This document shows, in pieces, positions 34,022-41,048 of a stretch of 43,692 nt of DNA. Below the pieces are notes generated by a model. It had not been told where the DNA came from and ran no database searches. It was given only the letters and a program-made list of their open reading frames with translations. Position 1 is the stretch's first letter, and each line of letters starts with the position of its first letter. A program made the position numbers and the translations under genes. This DNA comes from an uncultured Prevotellaceae bacterium (lineage in GTDB: Bacteria; Bacteroidota; Bacteroidia; Bacteroidales; Muribaculaceae): NCBI GenBank assembly GCA_947165485.1, contig CAMVAP010000026.1:1-43692 (forward strand), in the 5' to 3' direction.

Positions 34022-34572
34022 CTTGAGTGCTCTTGTATGTAACGCTTTACCTTGTCGGTCGCATAGTGGTAATTGGTCTTTAATGTGTTCACGCTCTTGC
34101 CCGTGATGCGGGCAATCTCCTCATAACTCAATTCCTCATAGTAGCGCAGATTGAAGGCGATGCGCTGCTGGGTGGGCAATGTGAGCAGGGCCTGCTGAAA
34201 GAGGGTGACGGCCTCATCGTCATGAAGCGTTGCCTCGGCTTTCAGCCTCTGGGTCAAGGTGTCTCCCAGCGAGTCGATACGCTGGAACAGGTGGGTTTGC
34301 CGCCTGAGGTGCTGCAATGCCTCGTTGGTCGCCACCCGGTAGAGCCAGGTGATCAATGAGCCATCACCACGGTAAGAGTTGATGCCGCTCAACACCTTGA
34401 TACACGTCTCTTGAAAGACATCCTGGGCATCCTCATGGCCGACGACGATGCGACGGATGTGCCAGTAGATGGCGCGCCCATACTGTCGCATGAGCATTTT
34501 GTACCCCTCCTCGCGTTGGGACGGGTTAAATAGCATCTGCTGCAACAAGTTGTCATCGGTCTGGATTAGCAT
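34018..34572 (-). CDS. ECF sigma factor (second locus)
   Basis: A 184-aa ECF sigma factor. Region 2 is around residues 20-95 (AQDVFQETCIKVLSGINSYRGDGSLITWLYRVATNEALQ) and region 4 around 120-180 (LPTQQRIAFNLRYYEELSYEEIARITGKSVNTLKTNYHYA). The RNA polymerase-binding and DNA-binding segments are intact. Two downstream genes follow in the same direction and overlap or nearly abut. The upstream minus-strand sequence has a near-consensus TAACTTTTG, one base too long for TAnnTTTG, so its promoter is uncertain and may be autoregulated. Confidence 0.92.
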   Translation of the reverse strand: MLIQTDDNLLQQMLFNPSQREEGYKMLMRQYGRAIYWHIRRIVVGHEDAQDVFQETCIKVLSGINSYRGDGSLITWLYRVATNEALQHLRRQTHLFQRIDSLGDTLTQRLKAEATLHDDEAVTLFQQALLTLPTQQRIAFNLRYYEELSYEEIARITGKSVNTLKTNYHYATDKVKRYIQEHSR

Positions 34573-34632
34573 ACATCATAATAGATGCCGATACTGGTCA
34601 AAAGTTAAATGGACATGGTGCAAATTTTTTTT

Positions 34633-34794
34633 GGCAATGATATAGCAGTTGGCCCATCGATGGTATTAACCGCCCTGTCGGGCGGGAAATTAAACAAATT
34701 AATTTTAAAATTTAATTTTCTTTTAATTTCCCGTGCGTTAGCACGGTTTGATGCAGAGACGTTTCAACGCAGGGTCAACTGCTATATCGTTACC
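34633..34794. mobile_element. MITE-like element: 19-bp terminal inverted repeats, five internal palindromes, T8 flanks
   Basis: GGCAATGATATAGCAGTTG (34633-34651) pairs with 34776-34794 along 19 positions with one G-T pair and one mismatch. Exactly eight T lie immediately outside each end (34625-34632 and 34795-34802), as a target duplication would leave. Inside are CCATCGATGG (34654-34663), CCGCCC-TGTC-GGGCGG (34670-34685), GGGAAATTAAA/TTTAATTTCCC (34684-34694 with 34722-34732), CCGTGC-GTTA-GCACGG (34731-34746) and CGTT-TC-AACG (34760-34769). No coding capacity. Alternatively it is a structured RNA ending in a T-run on the plus strand. Confidence 0.65.
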
Positions 34795-34877
34795 TTTTTT
34801 TTCATGTCACAAGATTTAACTTTTTTGCCATCCTTGCATCCCTCTAATGTAAAAACCTCAAAAACTCATTGATTATT

Positions 34878-36980
34878 ATGCTACACAGAACTCTTCAACG
34901 TATTTTACTTGTTGTAAGCGCGCTATTGCTTGCATTGAACACGAGTGCTCAAACCTGTGACCCCACTGGTGATTGCGGTGGGGATGAGACGCAGGGCACC
35001 TATGACGTGCTGTCGCCCATGGGGCAGTCGTCGGTTGATATGATTGAAATGGCTCCCCGCCTCGATACCTTTGACGGGAAAACCATCGCCCTGGTGGGCG
35101 GGTCATTCATGGCCAGTGTGACCCATGTGGAACTCAAGAAACTCATTCTGGAGAATTTCCCCACGGCTACGGTCTATGTGCTGAGCGAAATCGGATCGGC
35201 TGGCCTGTTCCCTGGTCCGCGCTCCCGCAAACCTCAAGTCGAGCGTTTCCAGCAACGCTTGATTGAGTATGGTGTGGATGCGGTGATCTCGGGTAATGGT
35301 GGTTGTGGCATCTGCACGCCCAAGGAAACCGGCTCGTGCATCGCCGCCGAGTACATCGGCATCCCGTCGGTGATGATTGCGGCACCAGGCTTTGACACCC
35401 AGGCCAAGACCACGGCCTATAACAACGGTATTCCGGTGTTGCGTGTGGCCGTTTATCCAGGAGCTTTTGCCTCCCACACCGAGGAGGAACTCAAGCAGAA
35501 CACCCGCGAGGTGTTGTGGCCTCAGATCCTGGATATGCTATGTGACGAGATTACCCAGGAAGAGATTGACGAGAATTCTCACCCCGAGGCCGCCGACCCC
35601 CAGGAACCCGTGTTCAGCGGTACCATCGACGAGGTGAACGAGTTCTTCCGCGACATGATGTGGAGCGATGGAATGCCCATTATCCCACCCACCAGGGCGC
35701 GTGTCGAGGAGTTCATGAAATACACCGACTACCGCTGGAACCGCACCATCGCTGTGCTGTCGCCGTCTTATCGATCGTCGCTCGTGTGGCATGTCGCTGT
35801 CAATGGCGTGATGGCTGGTTGCAAGCCTGAATACATGCCCTTGCTGATTGCACTGACCAAGGCCATGACCTCGGGCGACTTCCGCCGCACACTGGGCAGT
35901 ACCCATGCCTGGGTGCCCTATTGCTGGGCCAATGGCCCCGTGGCGCGCCAGTTGGGCCTGGATCATGGCCAGGGGCAAATCAACGAGGCTGCCAATGTTG
36001 CCATCGGTCGCTTCATGAATCTGGCGATGCTCAATCTGGCGGGATACTATGTGAAACAGGACCGCATGGGCACGTTTGGCTATCCTGTGTCGTGGTGCCT
36101 GGCCGAGGATGATGAGGCCTGCCTGCGTGTGGGCTGGAATCCGTATCACGTGAGACAAGGCATCGACCTCAACAATAGTGCCATGACCGTGGCTTCAACA
36201 CTCCTGTGGGGCAATAACATGCCACCTGCCACCACCGATGGCGAGAAAATCATGCAACTGCTGGCATGGGACATCACCGAGCGATGCCAGTTGGCATTGG
36301 GCAGTGGCGTGCAGTTCACTAACCGTGCCATCCTCATGACCGAGGAAGTCGCCGCCCATCTCAAGGGAGCCTATGGTACCGTCGATCATCTGGAAGATCA
36401 ATTGATTGCGACCGCGAGACGTCCGCTGTATGAGCGCGCCTATGCCCATTACTATGCTAACCCGGGCAGTGCCATCAATCCTGACCACACCTCGCTGGAG
36501 CAATACATGGCACAACTGCAGGAAGAGGAGGACGCCGCGATGACCCCCACGCCCGAGTGGTATGCCTGTGATGATGCCCAGATGATGACCATCCCCACGA
36601 TGCAGAAGGGGCAGACGGCGTTCCTGATTACTGGCGACGCTTCCCGTAACAAGATTCAGACTATGCCTGGTGGAGGCATGTCCACCGTCGAGGTCGAATT
36701 GCCTGCCGCTTGGGATGAATTGATGGCCGAGAAAGGTTATGAGCCCCTGCGTTCCTTCTATCTGGAACCCATTGATGATGCGGGGTATGACCCCATGACT
36801 GCCATTGAGGAGGTCAACGAAGCGCCCGCTCAGCAAGGTAATGTTGAAGGGAAATCCGAGGTGCGCTACTACAACATGAGGGGGCATGAGAGCCGCAAGC
36901 CCTTTGATGGTGTCAACATCGAGGTGACGACGAGCGCAGATAAGGGCCGCAGTGCTAAGAAATTTGTACGCATTCATTGA
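34878..36980 (+). CDS. Exported UGSC-like redox protein fused to a second conserved domain and a sorting tail
   Basis: A 700-aa exported protein. Signal peptide about 1-24 (MLHRTLQRILLVVSALLLAL...). Residues about 50-220 resemble the UGSC (seleno)protein family: a Rossmann-like start (IALVGGSFMASV), then GGCGICTP with Cys143-G-I-Cys146 in place of the U/C-G-S-C motif, and YIGIPSVMI. Residues about 254-560 resemble a domain I recall being encoded near UGSC proteins (WSDGMPIIPPT, AVNGVMAGCKPEYMPLLIAL, NGPVARQLGL, IGRFMN). The last 40 residues are the shared tail, slightly diverged (YYNMRGHESRKPFDGVNIEV). ATG 34878 is preferred over the upstream TTG. The substrate is unknown; a thiol-redox role in the periplasm or at the surface is plausible. 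The next gene starts 20 bp later. Confidence 0.8.
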   Translation: MLHRTLQRILLVVSALLLALNTSAQTCDPTGDCGGDETQGTYDVLSPMGQSSVDMIEMAPRLDTFDGKTIALVGGSFMASVTHVELKKLILENFPTATVYVLSEIGSAGLFPGPRSRKPQVERFQQRLIEYGVDAVISGNGGCGICTPKETGSCIAAEYIGIPSVMIAAPGFDTQAKTTAYNNGIPVLRVAVYPGAFASHTEEELKQNTREVLWPQILDMLCDEITQEEIDENSHPEAADPQEPVFSGTIDEVNEFFRDMMWSDGMPIIPPTRARVEEFMKYTDYRWNRTIAVLSPSYRSSLVWHVAVNGVMAGCKPEYMPLLIALTKAMTSGDFRRTLGSTHAWVPYCWANGPVARQLGLDHGQGQINEAANVAIGRFMNLAMLNLAGYYVKQDRMGTFGYPVSWCLAEDDEACLRVGWNPYHVRQGIDLNNSAMTVASTLLWGNNMPPATTDGEKIMQLLAWDITERCQLALGSGVQFTNRAILMTEEVAAHLKGAYGTVDHLEDQLIATARRPLYERAYAHYYANPGSAINPDHTSLEQYMAQLQEEEDAAMTPTPEWYACDDAQMMTIPTMQKGQTAFLITGDASRNKIQTMPGGGMSTVEVELPAAWDELMAEKGYEPLRSFYLEPIDDAGYDPMTAIEEVNEAPAQQGNVEGKSEVRYYNMRGHESRKPFDGVNIEVTTSADKGRSAKKFVRIH

Positions 36981-37000
36981 TACGATAAAACGCTTTCAGG

Positions 37001-37999
37001 ATGAAATGGAATAGCATATTATTATCCGTTTTGGTGACAACGCTGTTGGCCTGGCCGATGGATGCGCGTGCAGCGGCTGTCATGCGTGGCGATGTGAATG
37101 GCGACGGGGATGTTTCTATTGCCGATGTCACTACACTCATTGACCACTTGTTGGGTGGCATCACAGGAGTCAATTTCGATGCTGCCGATGTGAACCGTGA
37201 TGGCTCTGTGTCGATAGCCGATGTGACCATGCTCATCGACTTTCTGCTGGGAGGTATTGAGTTGCCCCCCGATGAAGAAGAGCCCCAGGAAACCTTTACT
37301 GTCAATGGCGTGGCATTTGTCATGGTGCATGTCGAGGGCGGTACCTTCACGATGGGTGCCACAATCGAGCAGGGCAATGACCCGAGCAGCAGGGAGAAAC
37401 CGGCTCATCAGGTCACAGTGTCGTCTTTCAGCATTGGACAGACCGAGGTCACTCAGGAGTTGTGGCAGGCAGTTATGGGCAGTAATCCCAGTTACTTTGC
37501 CGGTAATCAGCACCCTGTGGAACGGGTGTCATGGGAAGACTGCCAGCAGTTTATCGCCACGTTGAATCAGCTGACCGATGGGCATTTCCGCCTGCCCACC
37601 GAGGCCGAATGGGAATTTGCCGCACGCGGTGGTATCATGAGCATGGGCTTCAAGTATTCAGGCAGTGATGACCTCACTACGGTGGGGTGGTACTCCTATA
37701 ACGACTCCTGGGATTTGAGAGGTAGTGGTGTGCATGGCACCCATGATGTGGCGACGAGGATGCCCAACGAGCTGGATCTGTTTGACATGAGTGGCAACGT
37801 CCATGAGTGGGTGCAGGACTGGTATGGGGACTATGGGGTGGATCCGCTGCATGATCCCACTGGCCCTAGTGTGGGCGCTGAGCGTGTCTATCGTGGCGGA
37901 AACTGGTACTTTGACGAGTGGTTTTGCCGCGTGTCGTTCCGCAACTCGGTAACGCCGTCCTATACGAGCCACGGCATTGGCTTGAGACTTGCTCTCTAG
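37001..37999 (+). CDS. Exported protein with N-terminal dockerin and FGE/SUMF1-fold domain
   Basis: A 332-aa exported protein. Signal peptide about 1-25. Residues about 28-88 form a complete type I dockerin with two calcium loops (GDVNGDGDVSIADVTTLIDHLL and a second copy beginning ADVNRDG). Residues about 100-332 are a formylglycine-generating-enzyme-like domain: GGTFTMGA, QTEVTQELWQAVMG, HPVERVSWEDC, RLPTEAEWEFAARGG, GNVHEWVQDWYG, YRGGNW and CRVSFRNS. True FGEs have two Cys a few residues apart near the C-terminus; here only Cys309 is present, so oxidation of sulfatases is unlikely and a binding or structural role is more probable. It is separated by 20 bp from the UGSC-like gene and probably cotranscribed. 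Confidence 0.88.
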   Translation: MKWNSILLSVLVTTLLAWPMDARAAAVMRGDVNGDGDVSIADVTTLIDHLLGGITGVNFDAADVNRDGSVSIADVTMLIDFLLGGIELPPDEEEPQETFTVNGVAFVMVHVEGGTFTMGATIEQGNDPSSREKPAHQVTVSSFSIGQTEVTQELWQAVMGSNPSYFAGNQHPVERVSWEDCQQFIATLNQLTDGHFRLPTEAEWEFAARGGIMSMGFKYSGSDDLTTVGWYSYNDSWDLRGSGVHGTHDVATRMPNELDLFDMSGNVHEWVQDWYGDYGVDPLHDPTGPSVGAERVYRGGNWYFDEWFCRVSFRNSVTPSYTSHGIGLRLAL

Positions 38000-38038
38000 A
38001 GGAAGGCTTCTCAACGACACCAGTTGTTACTTAAAGGT

Positions 38039-38084
38039 CATCCCCCCGAGAAAGCCAGGCAAATGGCTTTTTCTCGGGGGGATG
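38039..38084. terminator. Strong hairpin between converging genes
   Basis: CATCCCCCCGAGAAAGCC pairs with GGC-TTTTTCTCGGGGGGATG with a two-base bulge. It separates the converging dockerin-FGE and barrel genes and can terminate from either side. Confidence 0.8.
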
Positions 38085-38107
38085 CTTAATGATGGGAATG
38101 TGTTATT

Positions 38108-38797
38108 TCAGAACATGATGGCTGCGCTCACGGTCCAGCACTTGTCCTTGCCCTCAACGGGCTTGCCGTCATAATCCTGACCGATGACATCCATGGTCTT
38201 CTTCAAGCCGATGCCATAGCTGGCGGTCAATCTCACGTGCTTGAACAGGTCCACGCCGGCGCCGATGTCCCAGGAAACCCTGGTCTTGGAGTTGTTGGGA
38301 TCTTTGAGCTTGTTATCATCCTTGACGATGACCGAGATGTTGGGGCCGGTGAAAACGATGGGTGCCACAATGCGCTCAACGACAGGGATGGAAAGGCGGT
38401 ACCTGGCATAGATGGGGATGTCGATGGCATGGCGCTTGACGGTCGTGCTGCTCTTGTCGAGCTTCTGGCTCTGGGAATAACGGTACAGTGCCGACACTTC
38501 AAGTCCCAGGTTCACCTTGGGGATGTTCAGGTCAAGCATCACGCCACCAGTGTAGGCCGTGTGCTTGCTCTTGTCGAGCAGGCTGTTCTTGTTCTTGAGC
38601 TCGGTGGTGGTGATACCGCCCTTGAAGCCAAACTTCACTTGTCCCATGGCGGGAGCCGTCGATACAATGGCCATCGCTGCCATGAGGATTGCTACTCTTG
38701 CCATCATTCCCAAGCGGGTGTGAACTGAGTTGATGACTGCGGTTGCACTCTTGAACCCGTTGCGGGTGCTCTCGTTGAAATAATTCTTGGTTGCCAT
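38108..38797 (-). CDS. Outer-membrane beta-barrel (porin family) protein
   Basis: A 229-aa barrel protein. The mature part follows the PorT-like pattern (VKFGFKGGITTTELK, LDLNIPKVNLGLEVSALYRYSQSQ, IDIPIYARYRLSIP, RLTASYGIGLKKTMD) and ends in AAIMF. Start ATG 38797 is chosen because the promoter (38849-38881) lies inside the longer frame. The hydrophobic signal (MMARVAILMAAMAIVSTAPAMGQ) is preceded by about 30 polar residues (MATKNYFNESTRNGFKS...), unusually long for a signal peptide; translation could begin internally at MMARV. It forms a single-gene unit. Confidence 0.85.
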   Translation of the reverse strand: MATKNYFNESTRNGFKSATAVINSVHTRLGMMARVAILMAAMAIVSTAPAMGQVKFGFKGGITTTELKNKNSLLDKSKHTAYTGGVMLDLNIPKVNLGLEVSALYRYSQSQKLDKSSTTVKRHAIDIPIYARYRLSIPVVERIVAPIVFTGPNISVIVKDDNKLKDPNNSKTRVSWDIGAGVDLFKHVRLTASYGIGLKKTMDVIGQDYDGKPVEGKDKCWTVSAAIMF

Positions 38798-38848
38798 AAT
38801 TGTAAGTTTTTTAGTTGTTAATTGTATTCGTTTTTTTTGTTGACGATG

Positions 38849-38881
38849 CAAAGTTATATCCGCCCCAATCTCGTTTCCAAA
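38849..38881 (-). promoter_or_regulatory. Promoter of the porin-family gene
   Basis: On the minus strand TTTG (38881-38878), 21 bp, then TAACTTTG (38856-38849). This rules out the longer open frame as the coding start. Confidence 0.7.
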
Positions 38882-38977
38882 CATTTAAAACCTTATTGGA
38901 CGTAATGGCTGGATTAATGTATGAAATGATGTTTTGCGATTCTGGATGGTGCATTTTTCAAAAAAATGGCATAACTC

Positions 38978-39010
38978 TTGCAGTGGTTTACAAGGTTATT
39001 AGTATATTTG
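38978..39010 (+). promoter_or_regulatory. Promoter of the lemA-TPM operon
   Basis: TTG (38978-38980) and TATATTTG (39003-39010) are 22 bp apart. The leader would be about 40 nt. Confidence 0.6.
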
Positions 39011-39053
39011 CATGTGAGAAAAAACATATTCACCTTATAAATTTAAAAAGACA

Positions 39054-39671
39054 ATGAAAAAAGGATGTATCGGACTTGTTGTCCTGGGTATTATTGCCCT
39101 CGCTTTGTTTGGTTGGGTAAAGAATGGCTATAACGGCCTTGTGAAAGATCAAGAGAGCGTTGAGACCGCTTGGGCTCAAGTGGAGAATGTGTACCAGCGC
39201 CGCGCTGACCTGATTCCCAATCTGGTGGAGACGGTCAAGGGCTATGCCAAGCACGAGCAGGAGACCCTGGAGGGCGTCATTGAGGCTCGCGCCAACGCTA
39301 CCAAGGTGACCATCGATCCCAAGAATATGACCCCCGAGGACCTGCAGAAGTACCAGGCTGCACAGGGTGATGTGACTAATGCTTTAAGTCGCTTGATTGC
39401 CGTGAGCGAAGCCTATCCTGACCTGAAGGCCAACCAGAACTTCCTGGAACTGCAGAATCAGCTGGAAGGCACCGAGAACCGCATCGCTGTCGAGCGCAAC
39501 AAGTTTAATGAGGTGGCTCGTGAGTACAACACCAAGCGCCGCACCTTCCCCACCAATATCATCGCTGGTTTCTTCAACTTTGACGAGAAGCCTTACTTCC
39601 AGGCTCAAGAGGGTGCCGACAAGGCTCCCAAGGTGGACTTTGGCACCAGCAGTGTACCTAGCGTTCACTGA
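39054..39671 (+). CDS. lemA: LemA family protein
   Basis: A 205-aa membrane-anchored protein with one N-terminal span (residues about 5-21, CIGLVVLGIIALALFGW) and a long helical bundle outside. The family signatures WAQVENVYQRRADLIPNLVETVKGY and EGTENRIAVERNKFNEVAREYN are present. The family's molecular function is unsettled. It heads an operon with two TPM-domain proteins (4-bp gap to the next), the usual Bacteroidetes arrangement, which suggests a shared envelope role. Confidence 0.95.
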   Translation: MKKGCIGLVVLGIIALALFGWVKNGYNGLVKDQESVETAWAQVENVYQRRADLIPNLVETVKGYAKHEQETLEGVIEARANATKVTIDPKNMTPEDLQKYQAAQGDVTNALSRLIAVSEAYPDLKANQNFLELQNQLEGTENRIAVERNKFNEVAREYNTKRRTFPTNIIAGFFNFDEKPYFQAQEGADKAPKVDFGTSSVPSVH

Positions 39672-39674
39672 TCT

Positions 39675-40166
39675 ATGGCACTGGTCGATTTCATCCCCAG
39701 TGATGGGCAACGGCGCATCGCCGATGCCATCACTGCAGCCGAGCGTCACACCACGGGGGAGATTTGTGTCCATGTGACACCCCGTTGCCGTGGTGACGTG
39801 ATGCGGCGTGCTGCCAAGACGTTCAACCGCTTGCACTTGTACACTACCAAGCGGCGCAATGCTGTGTTGATCTTTGTCGCCTATGAGGATCGCAAGTTTG
39901 CCATCCTGGGTGACACGGGTATCAACGAGGTGGTGCCCAAGGGATTCTGGGATGACGAGGTCGCTGAATTGACCAAGTACCTCAAGGCAGGCAGGCCGGT
40001 TGATGGCCTGTGTGAAATCATTTCCCACATGGGGGAGCGCTTGTCACAGTTCTTCCCTGGCGAGCGTGACGATGAGAACGAGTTGAGCAACGAGGTGTCC
40101 TATGACGACCTTGAGGATGACGATGAACTTGATGACCACAACAATGAATATGGCAACATGGAATAA
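39675..40166 (+). CDS. Small TPM-domain protein
   Basis: A 163-aa protein with no signal peptide. A TPM (TLP18.3/Psb32/MOLO-1) domain covers about residues 1-125 (GQRRIADAITAAERHTTGEICVHV, RRNAVLIFVAYEDRKFAILGDTGI). The C-terminus is a run of acidic residues and Asn (YDDLEDDDELDDHNNEY). It lies between lemA and a larger TPM protein, and its end overlaps the start of the next gene by about 20 bp. Role unknown; TPM proteins have been linked to phosphatase activity and photosystem or envelope repair in other organisms. Confidence 0.88.
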   Translation: MALVDFIPSDGQRRIADAITAAERHTTGEICVHVTPRCRGDVMRRAAKTFNRLHLYTTKRRNAVLIFVAYEDRKFAILGDTGINEVVPKGFWDDEVAELTKYLKAGRPVDGLCEIISHMGERLSQFFPGERDDENELSNEVSYDDLEDDDELDDHNNEYGNME

Positions 40167-40956
40167 GGCGATTTGTCGATTGGCTGCATTGGTCCTGCTG
40201 GTGTGCTGCTCTGCCACGACGCTGTGGGCACAGGTGCCGCCTCGTCCCAATCCGCCACGATTGGTCAATGACCTGGCGGGCATCCTCGGTGATTGCCAGT
40301 GGCTCGAAGATTCACTAGAGCGCATCGCCATGGAAACCAGCAACCAGATCTGCGTGGTCACGATGAATGACTTTGGCGGCTATGACAAGGCCATGATGGC
40401 CTATAGCATTGGCGAGAAATGGGGTGTCGGCAAGAAAGGTAACAATAATGGTGTCGTCATCCTCATCAAGCCCAAGACTGAGGACAGTAAGGGCGAAGCG
40501 TTCATTGCCCCGGGCTATGGCCTTGAAGGTGCTATCACCGATGCCACAAGCACTCGCATTGTTAATCAGGAGATGATTCCTCTTTTCAAGGAGAATGACT
40601 ACCTGGGAGGCGTGTGGGCTGGTGCCCAAGTTGTGCGCGACCTGGCCATTGGCGAGTATAATGAGGAGGACTATGCCCAGCAGAATGACGATGAGGCGCT
40701 GTTTGCTTTCCTCATGTTCATTGCCATCTTTGTGTTTTTCCTGTATCTGGCCCACAAGAGCAATCAAGGCAATAACGGAAACCGCAACAACGGTGACACC
40801 GGCACCTGGGGCGGACCTATCATCTTCACCAGCGGCAACGACTGGGGCCGTGGCGGTTCCTCATGGAGCGGCGGCGGCAGCTGGGGCGGCGGTGGCAGCT
40901 GGGGCGGCTTCGGAGGAGGCTCCTTCGGCGGCGGTGGCGGCGGCGGCAGCTGGTAA
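40144..40956 (+). CDS. YgcG-like TPM-domain membrane protein with Gly-rich tail
   Basis: A 270-aa protein. Signal peptide about 1-30 (ICRLAALVLLVCCSATTLWAQ); TPM domain about 40-170 (VNDLAGILGDCQWLEDSLERIA, NNNGVVILIKP, GLEGAITDATSTRIV); one membrane span at about 190-208 (ALFAFLMFIAIFVFFLYLA). The tail of Gly, Ser and Trp repeats (SWSGGGSWGGGGSWGG) is typical of YgcG/TPM proteins. The frame is open from 40102, but the signal peptide favours ATG 40144 or 40150. Third gene of the lemA operon. Confidence 0.9.
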   Translation: MNMATWNKAICRLAALVLLVCCSATTLWAQVPPRPNPPRLVNDLAGILGDCQWLEDSLERIAMETSNQICVVTMNDFGGYDKAMMAYSIGEKWGVGKKGNNNGVVILIKPKTEDSKGEAFIAPGYGLEGAITDATSTRIVNQEMIPLFKENDYLGGVWAGAQVVRDLAIGEYNEEDYAQQNDDEALFAFLMFIAIFVFFLYLAHKSNQGNNGNRNNGDTGTWGGPIIFTSGNDWGRGGSSWSGGGSWGGGGSWGGFGGGSFGGGGGGGSW

Positions 40957-41048
40957 CTGACTGTTGGTTGCTATCCACTTATCTTTGATAATAAATAGAC
41001 ATATATTTTATATAATTACATAAACCTCTGATATAATTATAATATTTT

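Noticed and set aside
34609-34872. An 87-codon frame through the MITE-like element
   Set aside because: It consists of the inverted repeats and T-runs; no protein-like character.
37001-37999. Genuine sulfatase-activating enzyme
   Set aside because: Only one of the two active-site cysteines is visible and no sulfatase lies nearby; kept as an FGE-fold protein only.
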